Assembly (NCBI GenBank): GCA_964473355.1
Contig: CAYYOS010000008.1
Location: forward strand, 1-32,541
Direction: 5' to 3'
Length of the DNA: 32,541 nucleotides
From: CAYYOS01 sp964473355
GTDB taxonomy: Bacteria > Pseudomonadota > Gammaproteobacteria > Burkholderiales > REEB80
Shown: positions 25,832 through 32,541 of the stretch, in pieces
Layout of the letters: every line of letters starts with the position of its first letter
Numbering within the stretch: the first letter of the stretch is position 1
The notes under the pieces: model-generated
What the model was told of the DNA's origin: nothing
What the model saw: the letters and a program-made list of their open reading frames with translations, nothing else
The model's database searches: none
Made by a program: the position numbers and the translations under genes

Positions 25832-26635
25832 ATGAATTTTCCACTGATTATGCTCGTTGCGTTGCTCATCACCGGCGGGATTTGGGTGCTTGACGCATTT
25901 TGGCTTAAAGCGCGCAGAGCGCCTGACGCAAAAGAGCACTGGCTCATCGAGTATTCAAAAAGTTTTTTCCCGGTGATCTTAATTGTATTTTTGTTGCGCT
26001 CGTTTCTGGTTGAGCCCTTTAAAATTCCCTCCGGCTCCATGATGCCGACGTTGCTGGTAGGCGATTTTATTTTAGTCAACAAGTATAAATATGGCATACG
26101 CCTGCCGGTCGCCAATATAAAAATCGCCGACGTCGAGCAGCCTCAACGCGGGGACGTCTTAGTATTTCGATTCCCGGAAGACCCCTCCTTGGATTACATA
26201 AAACGGGTGATCGGTTTGCCCGGCGACCGGGTCGCTTATCTAAATAAGAAACTGACTATTAATGGCGCAGCCGTCCCCACCCTGGAAGCGGAGGAATACA
26301 GCTATACTAAGAGCGGGCTAAACTTTGTGAGCGCTAAAAGCTATACGGAAAAGCTTGGTAGCCATACTTATCGAACGTTAGTACAGCCGGGCGAACCCAG
26401 TGTGCGCATGAGCCAGAATTTAACTTTTCCGCATCGGGCAAATTGTGACTACAGCGAAGCAGGGTTTACCTGCACGGTTCCGGCGGGACATTACTTCACA
26501 TTGGGAGATAACCGGGATGACAGTCGCGATAGCCGCTATTGGGGCTTTGTTCCAGATAAAAACATAGTCGGCAAGGCTTTTTTAATTTGGCTCAATTTTG
26601 ATGATTTTAAAAGAATAGGAATGTCCATTCATTAG
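25832..26635 (+). CDS. lepB: Signal peptidase I
   Basis: Inner-membrane Ser/Lys peptidase of 267 residues that removes signal peptides from exported proteins. Two N-terminal transmembrane segments (about 4-24 and 45-61) anchor it. The nucleophile is S69 in PSGSMMPTL and the general base is K124 in DYIKRVIGLPGD, 55 residues apart as in E. coli. GDNRDDSRDSRYWGFV is the family's box E. GGGAG overlaps the lepA stop and precedes the ATG by three bases. It supplies processing for the envelope proteins of the neighbouring stress module. Confidence 0.98.
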   Translation: MNFPLIMLVALLITGGIWVLDAFWLKARRAPDAKEHWLIEYSKSFFPVILIVFLLRSFLVEPFKIPSGSMMPTLLVGDFILVNKYKYGIRLPVANIKIADVEQPQRGDVLVFRFPEDPSLDYIKRVIGLPGDRVAYLNKKLTINGAAVPTLEAEEYSYTKSGLNFVSAKSYTEKLGSHTYRTLVQPGEPSVRMSQNLTFPHRANCDYSEAGFTCTVPAGHYFTLGDNRDDSRDSRYWGFVPDKNIVGKAFLIWLNFDDFKRIGMSIH

Positions 26636-26643
26636 GAGGAATG

Positions 26644-27006
26644 ATGAAAAAACAACACGGCGTTGGCATGTTCGGCATGATGTTTATCATATTACTAATC
26701 ATATTTTCTGCAATTTTACTTATGCGCGTCGCTCCCGCATATATCGAATATCTTGCAATAAAAAAAGTCTTTGCAGCGATGAAAAATGACCCGGAAGTAG
26801 ACACCATGACAATCAAGCAAGTGAAAAGCTCTTTTGATCGTCGCGCGACCATAGACGATATTAAATCAATTTCCGGCGAAGATTTGGATGTAAGTAAAGA
26901 GGCGGGTCAAACGGTCATAGCGGCCGAATACGCAAAAAAGGTACCGCTATTTGGCAATTTGAGCCTAGTCATGGACTTTACCGTGGAAAGCGCCGACTCC
27001 AAATAG
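26644..27006 (+). CDS. DUF4845 family single-pass membrane protein
   Basis: A 120-residue protein of unknown function with one N-terminal transmembrane helix (about residues 9-27, FGMMFIILLIIFSAILLM) and a small exported or periplasmic domain. The sequence RVAPAYIEYLAIKK and the position between lepB and rnc identify the DUF4845 family, which is conserved there in beta- and gammaproteobacteria. I chose the second ATG (26644) because the strong AGGAGGA lies directly against the first (26641). The short helix start resembles pseudopilin-like leaders, but no clear prepilin peptidase site is seen. A role in protein export or membrane stress is only suggested by its neighbours. Confidence 0.85.
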   Translation: MKKQHGVGMFGMMFIILLIIFSAILLMRVAPAYIEYLAIKKVFAAMKNDPEVDTMTIKQVKSSFDRRATIDDIKSISGEDLDVSKEAGQTVIAAEYAKKVPLFGNLSLVMDFTVESADSK

Positions 27007-27009
27007 CCT

Positions 27010-27681
27010 ATGGCCGCAGCAGCAAAGCTCAGTTCTGAGCTAGGTTACACATTTAAAAATAAGGAGTTACTGTCTACCGCGCTAACCCATCGTAGCCACA
27101 GCTTAGCGCACAATGAGCGCTTGGAGTTTTTGGGTGACAGCCTACTTAATTGCATCATAGCTGAACGCCTGTATCAATCGCACCCAGATTTAGCAGAAGG
27201 CGATCTATCGCGCCTGCGCGCCCACCTCGTTAAAGAGCAAACCTTGTCCAATATCGCCGCATCTTTAAGATTGGGGGAGGCACTAATGCTAGGGGTGGGC
27301 GAGCATAAAACCGGTGGCATGCAACGCGCTTCTATTTTGGCCGACACACTTGAAGCTATTATCGGCGCAATTTTTTTGGATGCCGGGTTTGAAGAAACGG
27401 CTAAGTGGGTGAATGCCTTGTACGATAGGGTATGGGAAAAGATTGACCCCAGTGAGCTAGGCAAAGACCCGAAAACTCAACTGCAAGAGTACCTGCAGAG
27501 TCAAAAAATGAGCTTGCCTTTGTACACCATTATCGAAGTTCAAGGCGAAGCGCACCAACAAATTTTTACTGTTGAATGTTTCTTAAAGGAATCCAACATA
27601 CGCTGTCATGGCGAGGGTAGTAGTCGACGCGGTGCCGAACAGCTCGCGGCAAAAAATGCGTATCAACTTATAAAGAAATGA
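27010..27681 (+). CDS. rnc: Ribonuclease III
   Basis: Double-strand-specific endoribonuclease of 223 residues that processes rRNA precursors and regulates mRNAs. The signature ERLEFLGDS gives E39 and D43, and ADTLEAIIGAIFLD gives D112 and E115, the four metal-binding acids. The C-terminal double-stranded RNA-binding domain starts near DPKTQLQEYLQSQ and ends GSSRRGAEQLAAKNAYQLI. The gene starts three bases after the DUF4845 stop, without a clear Shine-Dalgarno sequence, and overlaps era by ATGA. In relatives rnc often autoregulates its own leader; no such hairpin is obvious here. Confidence 0.98.
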   Translation: MAAAAKLSSELGYTFKNKELLSTALTHRSHSLAHNERLEFLGDSLLNCIIAERLYQSHPDLAEGDLSRLRAHLVKEQTLSNIAASLRLGEALMLGVGEHKTGGMQRASILADTLEAIIGAIFLDAGFEETAKWVNALYDRVWEKIDPSELGKDPKTQLQEYLQSQKMSLPLYTIIEVQGEAHQQIFTVECFLKESNIRCHGEGSSRRGAEQLAAKNAYQLIKK

Positions 27682-28574
27682 ATCCTGCAGCAAATCATCG
27701 GATCGGATTTATTGCGATAATCGGGCGGCCAAACGTCGGTAAATCGACACTTCTAAACCATTTGCTGCAGCAAAAATTGAGCATTACCTCGAGCAAGCCG
27801 CAAACCACTCGCCATAAAATTACCGGAATTCTTTCTCACAAAGAGACCCAATATATTTTTGTCGACACCCCAGGCTATCAAATTAAATATCCGGGGGTGC
27901 TCAATAAGGCATTAAACCGCACCGTCAATCACGCCTTGGCCGATGCTGACCTTATCCTGTTGCTGGTGGAAGCAATGCGTTTTAGCGAGGACGACCAAAC
28001 TATCATCGACCTGTTACCTGACTCCGTGCCGGTGGTTTTAGTTGTAAGCAAAATAGATGAAGTTAAGGACAAGAAGGCGCTGTTACCATTTATCGACAAG
28101 CTTTCTAAGCAGCATGAATTCCGAGATATTGTGCCCTTAAGCGCGACTAAAAATCTCAATCTCGATACGCTCTTTAGCGTTATTCGGCCCTTACTGCCAG
28201 AAGGACCACCTATGTTTGCGGCAGCGCAGCGTAGTGACCAACCCCCGCCATTCTTTGCAGCTGAAATTATTCGGGAGAAGATTTTCCGCTTATTACGCAA
28301 TGAGATCCCGTATTCAGTAAATGTTATTATTGATGAATTTAAAGTCGTAAAAAAAGTGCATCACATCCAAGCCAGTATTTGGGTTGATAAAGCCAGTCAA
28401 AAAGCCATTATTATCGGTAAGCAGGGTTTGGAACTTAAGCTAATAGGAACCCGGGCTCGCAAAGAGATGGAAAAATTTTTTGGCACTACGGTCTATTTAC
28501 AATTGTGGGTGAAGGTTAAATCAGGCTGGTCTAAAGACGTGAACATCTTGCATAGCCTGGGGTATCATGACTAA
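27678..28574 (+). CDS. era: GTPase Era
   Basis: Essential 298-residue GTPase for 16S rRNA maturation and 30S assembly. G1 is GRPNVGKST (residues 16-24), G3 is DTPGYQ and G4 is SKID, where most homologues have NKID; Ser at this first position occurs in some Era proteins. The C-terminal KH domain includes KAIIIGKQGLELKLIGTRAR. It overlaps rnc by ATGA and recO by eight bases, so the three are tightly coupled. RNase III and Era both act on rRNA, which explains the linkage. Confidence 0.98.
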   Translation: MNPAANHRIGFIAIIGRPNVGKSTLLNHLLQQKLSITSSKPQTTRHKITGILSHKETQYIFVDTPGYQIKYPGVLNKALNRTVNHALADADLILLLVEAMRFSEDDQTIIDLLPDSVPVVLVVSKIDEVKDKKALLPFIDKLSKQHEFRDIVPLSATKNLNLDTLFSVIRPLLPEGPPMFAAAQRSDQPPPFFAAEIIREKIFRLLRNEIPYSVNVIIDEFKVVKKVHHIQASIWVDKASQKAIIIGKQGLELKLIGTRARKEMEKFFGTTVYLQLWVKVKSGWSKDVNILHSLGYHD

Positions 28575-29289
28575 CGCCCTTAAGCTGCCGGGGCCGGGCC
28601 AACAAGCCTTCGTCCTGCATTCTTACCCGTATCGCGAGACTAGCTTAATTGTTGAAATATTAAGCCGTGAACATGGACGTCTTGCAGTTGTCGCGCGGGG
28701 CGCAAAGCGCCCACGCTCTGCATTGCGAGGCTTGCTTTTGCCATTTCAGCCGCTTTTATTAAGCTGGTTCGGTAAGTCTGAGTTGCGCACCTTGCGCAGT
28801 GCCGAGTGGCAAGGAGGGCAGCCGCCCTTGTCAGGCACGGCGCTAATATGCGGATTTTACTTGAACGAACTCATGTTGCGCTTAACTGCCCGCGATGATC
28901 CTCATACCAGTTTGTTTGATTGCTATCAAGACAGCTTGAAGGAACTTGCGGTGACGCAAAATTACTCAGCAATTTTGCGCCGTTTCGAAAAAGAACTGCT
29001 GCAGCAACTTGGTTACGCCATCCCTCTAGATAAAGAAATGGATTCTGGGCGTGCGATTAGTCAAGATAAATCCTATTACTATGTAATCGAGCGCGGCCCA
29101 ACTTTGCAGGAAAGTCGTAATGCGGTCATGGTCTCCGGGCAAGCTTTGTTGGACTTGTCAGTGGGCAGCTTTACTAACTCAGTATCGCTGCATGAATGCA
29201 AAATTTTGTTGCGCTCGGTAATCAACCATTATTTAGGCGACGCTACGATTCATACCCGGAAAATTTTATTGGATCTGCAGCAACGATGA
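28567..29289 (+). CDS. recO: DNA repair protein RecO
   Basis: Recombination mediator of 240 residues that loads RecA on SSB-covered DNA with RecR. The N-terminal OB-fold contains [20 protein letters not shown] and [20 protein letters not shown] helical C-terminal domain follows ([16 protein letters not shown]). The CxxC zinc motif seen in many Gram-positive RecO proteins is absent, as is usual in proteobacteria. It starts inside the last codons of era, and its stop overlaps the pdxJ ATG. Confidence 0.95.
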   Translation: MTNALKLPGPGQQAFVLHSYPYRETSLIVEILSREHGRLAVVARGAKRPRSALRGLLLPFQPLLLSWFGKSELRTLRSAEWQGGQPPLSGTALICGFYLNELMLRLTARDDPHTSLFDCYQDSLKELAVTQNYSAILRRFEKELLQQLGYAIPLDKEMDSGRAISQDKSYYYVIERGPTLQESRNAVMVSGQALLDLSVGSFTNSVSLHECKILLRSVINHYLGDATIHTRKILLDLQQR

Positions 29290-30005
29290 AACTGGGAATA
29301 AATATCGACCATGTGGCCACAATCCGGCAAGCGCGCGGCACGCGTTATCCCAGCCCCATTCAAGCGGCACTGCTGGCGGAATCTGCGGGGGCGGATGCTA
29401 TCACACTGCATCTACGGGAGGACAGAAGACATATTCAGGACCGCGATGTAGAAATTTTGCGCGAGCTTTTAACTACGCGTATGAATTTGGAAATGGCTGT
29501 GACCGATGAAATGATAGAAATCGCAACGCATATTAAACCGCAAGATGTTTGTCTGGTGCCCGAGCGTCGAGAGGAGTTGACTACGGAAGGCGGGCTGAAT
29601 GTTGCCGCCAACTTTGAAAAAATCCGCCGTGCGTGCAATATCTTTAAGGATAACGGTATCCGCGTTTCGCTTTTTATTGATACCGAGCCCGAGCAACTGG
29701 AGGCGGCTGCTAGGGCTGGGGCCCCGGTTATTGAGATCCATACGGGCCACTACGCTAACGCGACCACGGATGCCCAGTTCGCTCAGGAATTGGAACGTAT
29801 CCAGCGGGCAGCTAAAATAGCATCTTCTTTAGGCTTGCAGGTGAACGCCGGTCACGGCTTGGATTACCACAATGTTTATAAAATTGCTGCCATTAAGGAA
29901 ATTGAGGAGTTAAATATCGGTCATGCCGTTGTTGCCCATGCTATTTTTGTAGGCTGGGAGCGCGCGGTGCGCGAAATGAAAAACGCGATCACGGTACCTT
30001 TATGA
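29286..30005 (+). CDS. pdxJ: Pyridoxine 5'-phosphate synthase
   Basis: TIM-barrel enzyme that condenses 1-deoxyxylulose 5-phosphate with 3-amino-2-oxopropyl phosphate in the DXP-dependent vitamin B6 pathway. I chose ATG 29286 (239 residues, [18 protein letters not shown]), which overlaps recO by ATGA; an ATG at 29196 lies well inside recO and would add 30 unrelated residues. Motifs are NIDHVATIR (H9), [31 protein letters not shown] and [10 protein letters not shown]. It overlaps acpS by ATGA. The pdxJ-acpS pair is conserved in beta- and gammaproteobacteria. Confidence 0.98.
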   Translation: MKLGINIDHVATIRQARGTRYPSPIQAALLAESAGADAITLHLREDRRHIQDRDVEILRELLTTRMNLEMAVTDEMIEIATHIKPQDVCLVPERREELTTEGGLNVAANFEKIRRACNIFKDNGIRVSLFIDTEPEQLEAAARAGAPVIEIHTGHYANATTDAQFAQELERIQRAAKIASSLGLQVNAGHGLDYHNVYKIAAIKEIEELNIGHAVVAHAIFVGWERAVREMKNAITVPL

Positions 30006-30385
30006 TATACGGCATAGGCACGGATATCGTAGAAGTGGTGCGCATCGGGCGGGCGCTTAACCGTTATGGTGCGGGGTTTGCCAAGCGGGTTCTGGCTCCG
30101 GATGAGTGGGCCGAGTATCTCGCCTGCGCGGTACCGGAACGTTTTATCGCCAAACGCTTTGCTGCAAAAGAGGCGTTTGCTAAAGCGTTAGGTTTGGGCA
30201 TACGTACGCCGGCGACCTGGCATAACATTCAGATTAAGCATGATGAAAAGGGCAAACCGGAACTGGCGTTTCATCCGAAGCTCCGCGCCTATCTTACTCA
30301 GCAGGGTGTCAATCGCGAGCATCTATCGATTAGCGATGAAAAACAATTAGCCACGGCCTTTGTCGTGTTGGAAAGGGAAAAATAA
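30002..30385 (+). CDS. acpS: Holo-[acyl-carrier-protein] synthase
   Basis: Phosphopantetheinyl transferase of 127 residues that activates acyl carrier protein for fatty acid synthesis. The start [12 protein letters not shown] gives the magnesium ligand D8, and [13 protein letters not shown] gives E57, both typical. The C-terminus ends in the expected [17 protein letters not shown] strand. It overlaps pdxJ by ATGA and nagZ by one base (TAATG), and depends on upstream promoters of the lepA operon. Confidence 0.97.
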   Translation: MIYGIGTDIVEVVRIGRALNRYGAGFAKRVLAPDEWAEYLACAVPERFIAKRFAAKEAFAKALGLGIRTPATWHNIQIKHDEKGKPELAFHPKLRAYLTQQGVNREHLSISDEKQLATAFVVLEREK

Positions 30386-31428
30386 TGTTGGGACCCATCA
30401 TGTTGGATGTGGCAGGCACCGAACTCACGCCGGAAGACGAAGCGCGTTTGCGTCACCCCCTAACCGGCGGCGTTATTTTATTTAGTAAAAATTTTGCTAA
30501 CCCCGCGCAATTGGCTGCGTTAACCACCGCCATTCATAATCTGCGTACCCCGCACCTACTTATAGCGGTAGATCATGAGGGTGGGCGAGTGCAACGCTTC
30601 CAGGATGGCTTTACTAAAATCCTCGCTATGCGTGAATTAGGCACGCTATGGGATCAATCCAAAGCGCAAGCCAAGCAACTCGCAACACAAGCTGGTTATG
30701 TGCTTGCGGCAGAATTACGGGCGCACGGCGTGGATTTTAGTTTTACCCCGGTATTGGACTTAGATTATGGCGAATCCGGTGTGATCGGGGATCGAGCGCT
30801 TCATCGTTACCCGCAAGCGGTTAGTGATCTCGCGCAAGCGCTTATTGCGGGTTTAAAGAAGGCAGGCATGAGCAGCGTCGGAAAGCACTTTCCCGGTCAT
30901 GGATTTGTACGTGCCGATTCGCATCTGGAAGTGCCGGTTGATGACCGCGCGCTAGTAGATCTAGAGCTCGAAGACCTCGTTCCCTTCAGACAGCTGAGTC
31001 ACTATGGCATGACAGCAATTATGCCCGCGCACGTTATTTATCCAAAAGTGGACAGCTTGCCGGCGGGGTATTCCAGCATTTGGTTAAAACAAATATTACG
31101 TACGCAACTCGAATTTGACGGGGTGATTTTTAGTGATGATTTGAGTATGGAAGGTGCCCGCATCGGTAACACCGTAGTCGATCGCGCCCACGCAGCTTTA
31201 ACGGCTGGGTGTGATATGGTTTTGCTATGCAACGACGGCAAAGGGGCGGATGAGTTATTGGCCGGCTTGCAATGGGAGATGTCGGCGGTTAGTTTGGCGC
31301 GTATGGCGCGTATGCACGGCAAACCCAACCCGCCTTCTATGATAGAGCTTCGCGAGCAAACGGAATACGTCGAGAGTGTACGAGCAATCGCCGGTGTCGG
31401 CATGCGCAGTGGGGATTTGTTGGTTTAA
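30385..31428 (+). CDS. nagZ: Beta-N-acetylhexosaminidase NagZ (GH3)
   Basis: Cytoplasmic glycoside hydrolase of 347 residues that removes GlcNAc from anhydro-muropeptides during peptidoglycan recycling; in some species its product feeds beta-lactamase induction. The GH3 signature GKHFPGHGFVRADSH holds the catalytic His dyad (H168, H172 region) and FSDDLSMEGA holds the nucleophile D251. VDHEGGRVQRF is the usual substrate-binding segment. It follows acpS with a one-base overlap, a linkage common in betaproteobacteria. It is the last gene of the operon; a hairpin follows seven bases after the stop. Confidence 0.97.
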   Translation: MLGPIMLDVAGTELTPEDEARLRHPLTGGVILFSKNFANPAQLAALTTAIHNLRTPHLLIAVDHEGGRVQRFQDGFTKILAMRELGTLWDQSKAQAKQLATQAGYVLAAELRAHGVDFSFTPVLDLDYGESGVIGDRALHRYPQAVSDLAQALIAGLKKAGMSSVGKHFPGHGFVRADSHLEVPVDDRALVDLELEDLVPFRQLSHYGMTAIMPAHVIYPKVDSLPAGYSSIWLKQILRTQLEFDGVIFSDDLSMEGARIGNTVVDRAHAALTAGCDMVLLCNDGKGADELLAGLQWEMSAVSLARMARMHGKPNPPSMIELREQTEYVESVRAIAGVGMRSGDLLV

Positions 31429-31435
31429 CTTGGTA

Positions 31436-31461
31436 GGCGCAATAAGCGATGGCATTGCGCC
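31436..31461 (+). terminator. Hairpin after nagZ, possible terminator
   Basis: GGCGCAAT (31436-31443) and ATTGCGCC (31454-31461) form a perfect 8-bp stem with a 10-base loop, seven bases after the nagZ stop. Only a short T-containing stretch (GCATTTCC) follows, so termination is uncertain. Confidence 0.4.
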
Positions 31462-31510
31462 GCATTTCCGTTTCACAGACAGCATAACAAACTATTCGTC
31501 ACCACCTCCG

Positions 31511-31790
31511 TCATTCCCGCGAGAAGCGGGAATCCAGGGTTTTATTATTAACTTGTCGGGGGTAGCCCGACAGCTAGTTACTTTCTTTTGTTTGGCCAAA
31601 AAGAAAGTAACCCAAGAAAAGGCCACCCGCCCCATCCGCCCTAACGGGTTCCCTCGCCTGCTCACCAAGCCAGGCGGCTGCGCAACTCAACCTCGGCGCT
31701 AAAGCACCTCGGGATTCGAACAGTGCTCGCCGACTACTCCTGGCTTGGTTGCGCTGCTCGGCGGTGGGGAAAGGGGTCTTAAACCCAAAA
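31511..31790. repeat. Composite dispersed intergenic repeat
   Basis: A gene-free stretch built of inverted repeats: ATTCCCGC/GCGGGAAT (31513-31520, 31526-31533), TGTCGGG/CCCGACA (31554-31560, 31566-31572), GTTACTTTCTTTT/AAAAGAAAGTAAC (31577-31589, 31599-31611) and ACCAAGCCAGG/CCTGGCTTGGT (31664-31674, 31739-31749). The first and third resemble intergenic repeats I know from many proteobacterial genomes, where they often give rise to false ORFs. I could not check its copy number here. Confidence 0.7.
31577..31611. repeat. Perfect 13-bp inverted repeat (GTTACTTTC type)
   Basis: The two 13-base arms are fully complementary around the nine-base loop GTTTGGCCA. As RNA it would form a stable A/U-rich hairpin on either strand, so it may act as a bidirectional terminator between nagZ and the convergent ptsI-like gene. 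It is part of the composite repeat. Confidence 0.75.
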
Positions 31791-31793
31791 TCA

Positions 31794-31842
31794 AAAAGGC
31801 AAAAGGCAAAAGGCAAAAGGCAAAAGGCAAAAGGCAAAAGGC
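31794..31842. repeat. Seven tandem copies of a 7-bp repeat
   Basis: AAAAGGC is repeated seven times without mismatch, ending 23 bases from the 3' end of the PTS enzyme I gene. The unit is not a multiple of three and is prone to slippage. A minus-strand ORF running through it is an artefact of the repeat. Confidence 0.97.
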
Positions 31843-31865
31843 AAACTCAAACCCTGAACCTTAAA

Positions 31866-32541
31866 TTACGCGTTTAATCGGCTCAGAAGACCAAACACGC
31901 GTTCCGAATCATCGTTTTTAAGTATTTTATTTACCAGCGCCGGCAATTCCGACAAATTCGTTTTTAAGACGCGCTGTTTGACGCTTAACAAATGCGTGGG
32001 ATGCATGGAAAATTGACGCAATCCCAAACCAAGCAAAAGCCGGGTTAAATTAGCATCGCCCGCCATTTCGCCACATACGGCGATGGGCACCCCGGCTTTG
32101 TGCGCGTGCCGTATGGCGTAAGCAATCAGCTGCAGCACTGCCGGATGCAAGGGGTTGTAAAGATGTGCCACGCTATCGTCAGTACGGTCTATCGCCAAGG
32201 TATACTGGATTAAATCATTGGTGCCGATGGAAAGAAAATCTAAACGCTTTGCAAATGCTTGCACGGATAATGCCGCTGCGGGGATTTCTATCATGCCGCC
32301 GATTTCAATATCGGGATTAAAAGGCAGCTTTTGGTCGGCCAATGTTTCTTGGGCGCGCTTAATTAGTACCAGCACCTGCTCCAGCTCGGGTATGGAAGAG
32401 AGCATGGGGATTAATAATTTGACGTTGCCGTAATGCGAGGCGCGTAATAGCGCGCGCAATTGCGTGTGAAAAAGTTGGGGCTCGGCCAAGCAGAGACGGA
32501 TGGCGCGCAACCCTAGCGCGGGATTGGCGGCGTTGCGCTCA
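31866..32541 (-). CDS. ptsI: PTS enzyme I (phosphoenolpyruvate-protein phosphotransferase), 3' part
   Basis: The C-terminal 224 codons of a PEP-utilising enzyme; the gene continues beyond the window edge. The frame is open to the end and reads ERNAANPALGLRAIRLC, the family's conserved NPALGxRAIR segment. IGGMIEIPAAA, LSIGTNDLIQYTLAIDR and AVCGEMAGDA (with the active-site cysteine) mark the PEP-binding TIM barrel. The phosphohistidine domain is outside the window, so PtsI and the nitrogen-related PtsP cannot be fully separated; the lack of anything after the barrel fits both. It is convergent to nagZ, and HPr and IIA genes would be expected upstream, outside the window. Confidence 0.9.
   Translation of the reverse strand, partial: ERNAANPALGLRAIRLCLAEPQLFHTQLRALLRASHYGNVKLLIPMLSSIPELEQVLVLIKRAQETLADQKLPFNPDIEIGGMIEIPAAALSVQAFAKRLDFLSIGTNDLIQYTLAIDRTDDSVAHLYNPLHPAVLQLIAYAIRHAHKAGVPIAVCGEMAGDANLTRLLLGLGLRQFSMHPTHLLSVKQRVLKTNLSELPALVNKILKNDDSERVFGLLSRLNA

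Noticed and set aside
29196..29285. Longer pdxJ start inside recO
   Set aside because: The extra 30 residues do not belong to PdxJ, which normally begins [11 protein letters not shown]; the ATGA overlap at 29286 is the natural start.
31574..31837. Minus-strand ORF of 87 codons after nagZ
   Set aside because: Its N-terminal FCLLPFAF periodicity is the translated heptamer array and the rest is dispersed-repeat sequence; this is a known type of false ORF.
31794..31842. Considered whether the repeat array could be CRISPR
   Set aside because: The units are 7 bp with no spacers, and no cas genes are present.

Overview
The window reads as an ordinary chromosomal segment of a proteobacterium, most likely a betaproteobacterium (Nitrosomonadales/Burkholderiales-like) or a close relative. 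The block nadB / rpoE-rseA-rseB-mucD / lepA-lepB-DUF4845-rnc-era-recO-pdxJ-acpS-nagZ is the classical beta/gamma layout. A DUF4936 gene next to ygfZ and nagZ directly after acpS point to the beta side. Two runs of exactly 10 N show that this is a scaffolded draft or metagenome assembly. No plasmid, phage, transposase, CRISPR or defence genes are visible.

Region 1 (1-6935): a tightly packed 2-oxoglutarate-to-succinate operon, sucA-sucB-sucC-sucD, with translational overlaps. It ends in a gene for an exported metallo-beta-lactamase-fold hydrolase that overlaps the sucD stop. SucB lacks a recognisable peripheral-subunit-binding domain, and no lpd gene follows it.

Region 2 (6932-9321): a convergent AurF-type diiron protein, tRNA-Ser(GGA), a DUF2721 membrane protein, a 324-base gap holding an interlocking inverted-repeat structure and a possible 36-residue ORF, and a small exported EF-hand protein with a His/Met-rich tandem repeat.

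Region 3 (9322-16647): a lipoprotein 5'-nucleotidase, then a complete tripartite RND efflux operon (outer-membrane factor, adaptor, HAE1-type pump), each gene overlapping the next by ATGA.

Region 4 (16644-19987): DUF4936 and ygfZ on the minus strand, a divergent ygfX/cptA-like gene, and nadB on the minus strand. NadB appears to lack any ATG/GTG/TTG start ahead of its FAD-binding motif.

Region 5 (19988-31428): the envelope-stress module (RpoE, anti-sigma RseA, RseB, periplasmic protease MucD), closed by a strong terminator. It is followed by a long operon for translation factor LepA, signal peptidase LepB, DUF4845, RNase III, Era, RecO, PdxJ, AcpS and NagZ. Between mucD and lepA, an N-gap is flanked by two diverged copies of one ~125-bp sequence, most simply an unmerged contig overlap.

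Region 6 (31429-32541): a 437-base gene-free stretch of dispersed-repeat type sequence with hairpins and seven copies of a heptamer, then the 3' end of a PTS enzyme I gene on the minus strand.

I did not find a convincing undescribed multi-gene system. The best leads are the PSBD-less SucB, the non-AUG nadB start, the structured element before the EF-hand gene, and the secreted hydrolase coupled to sucD.
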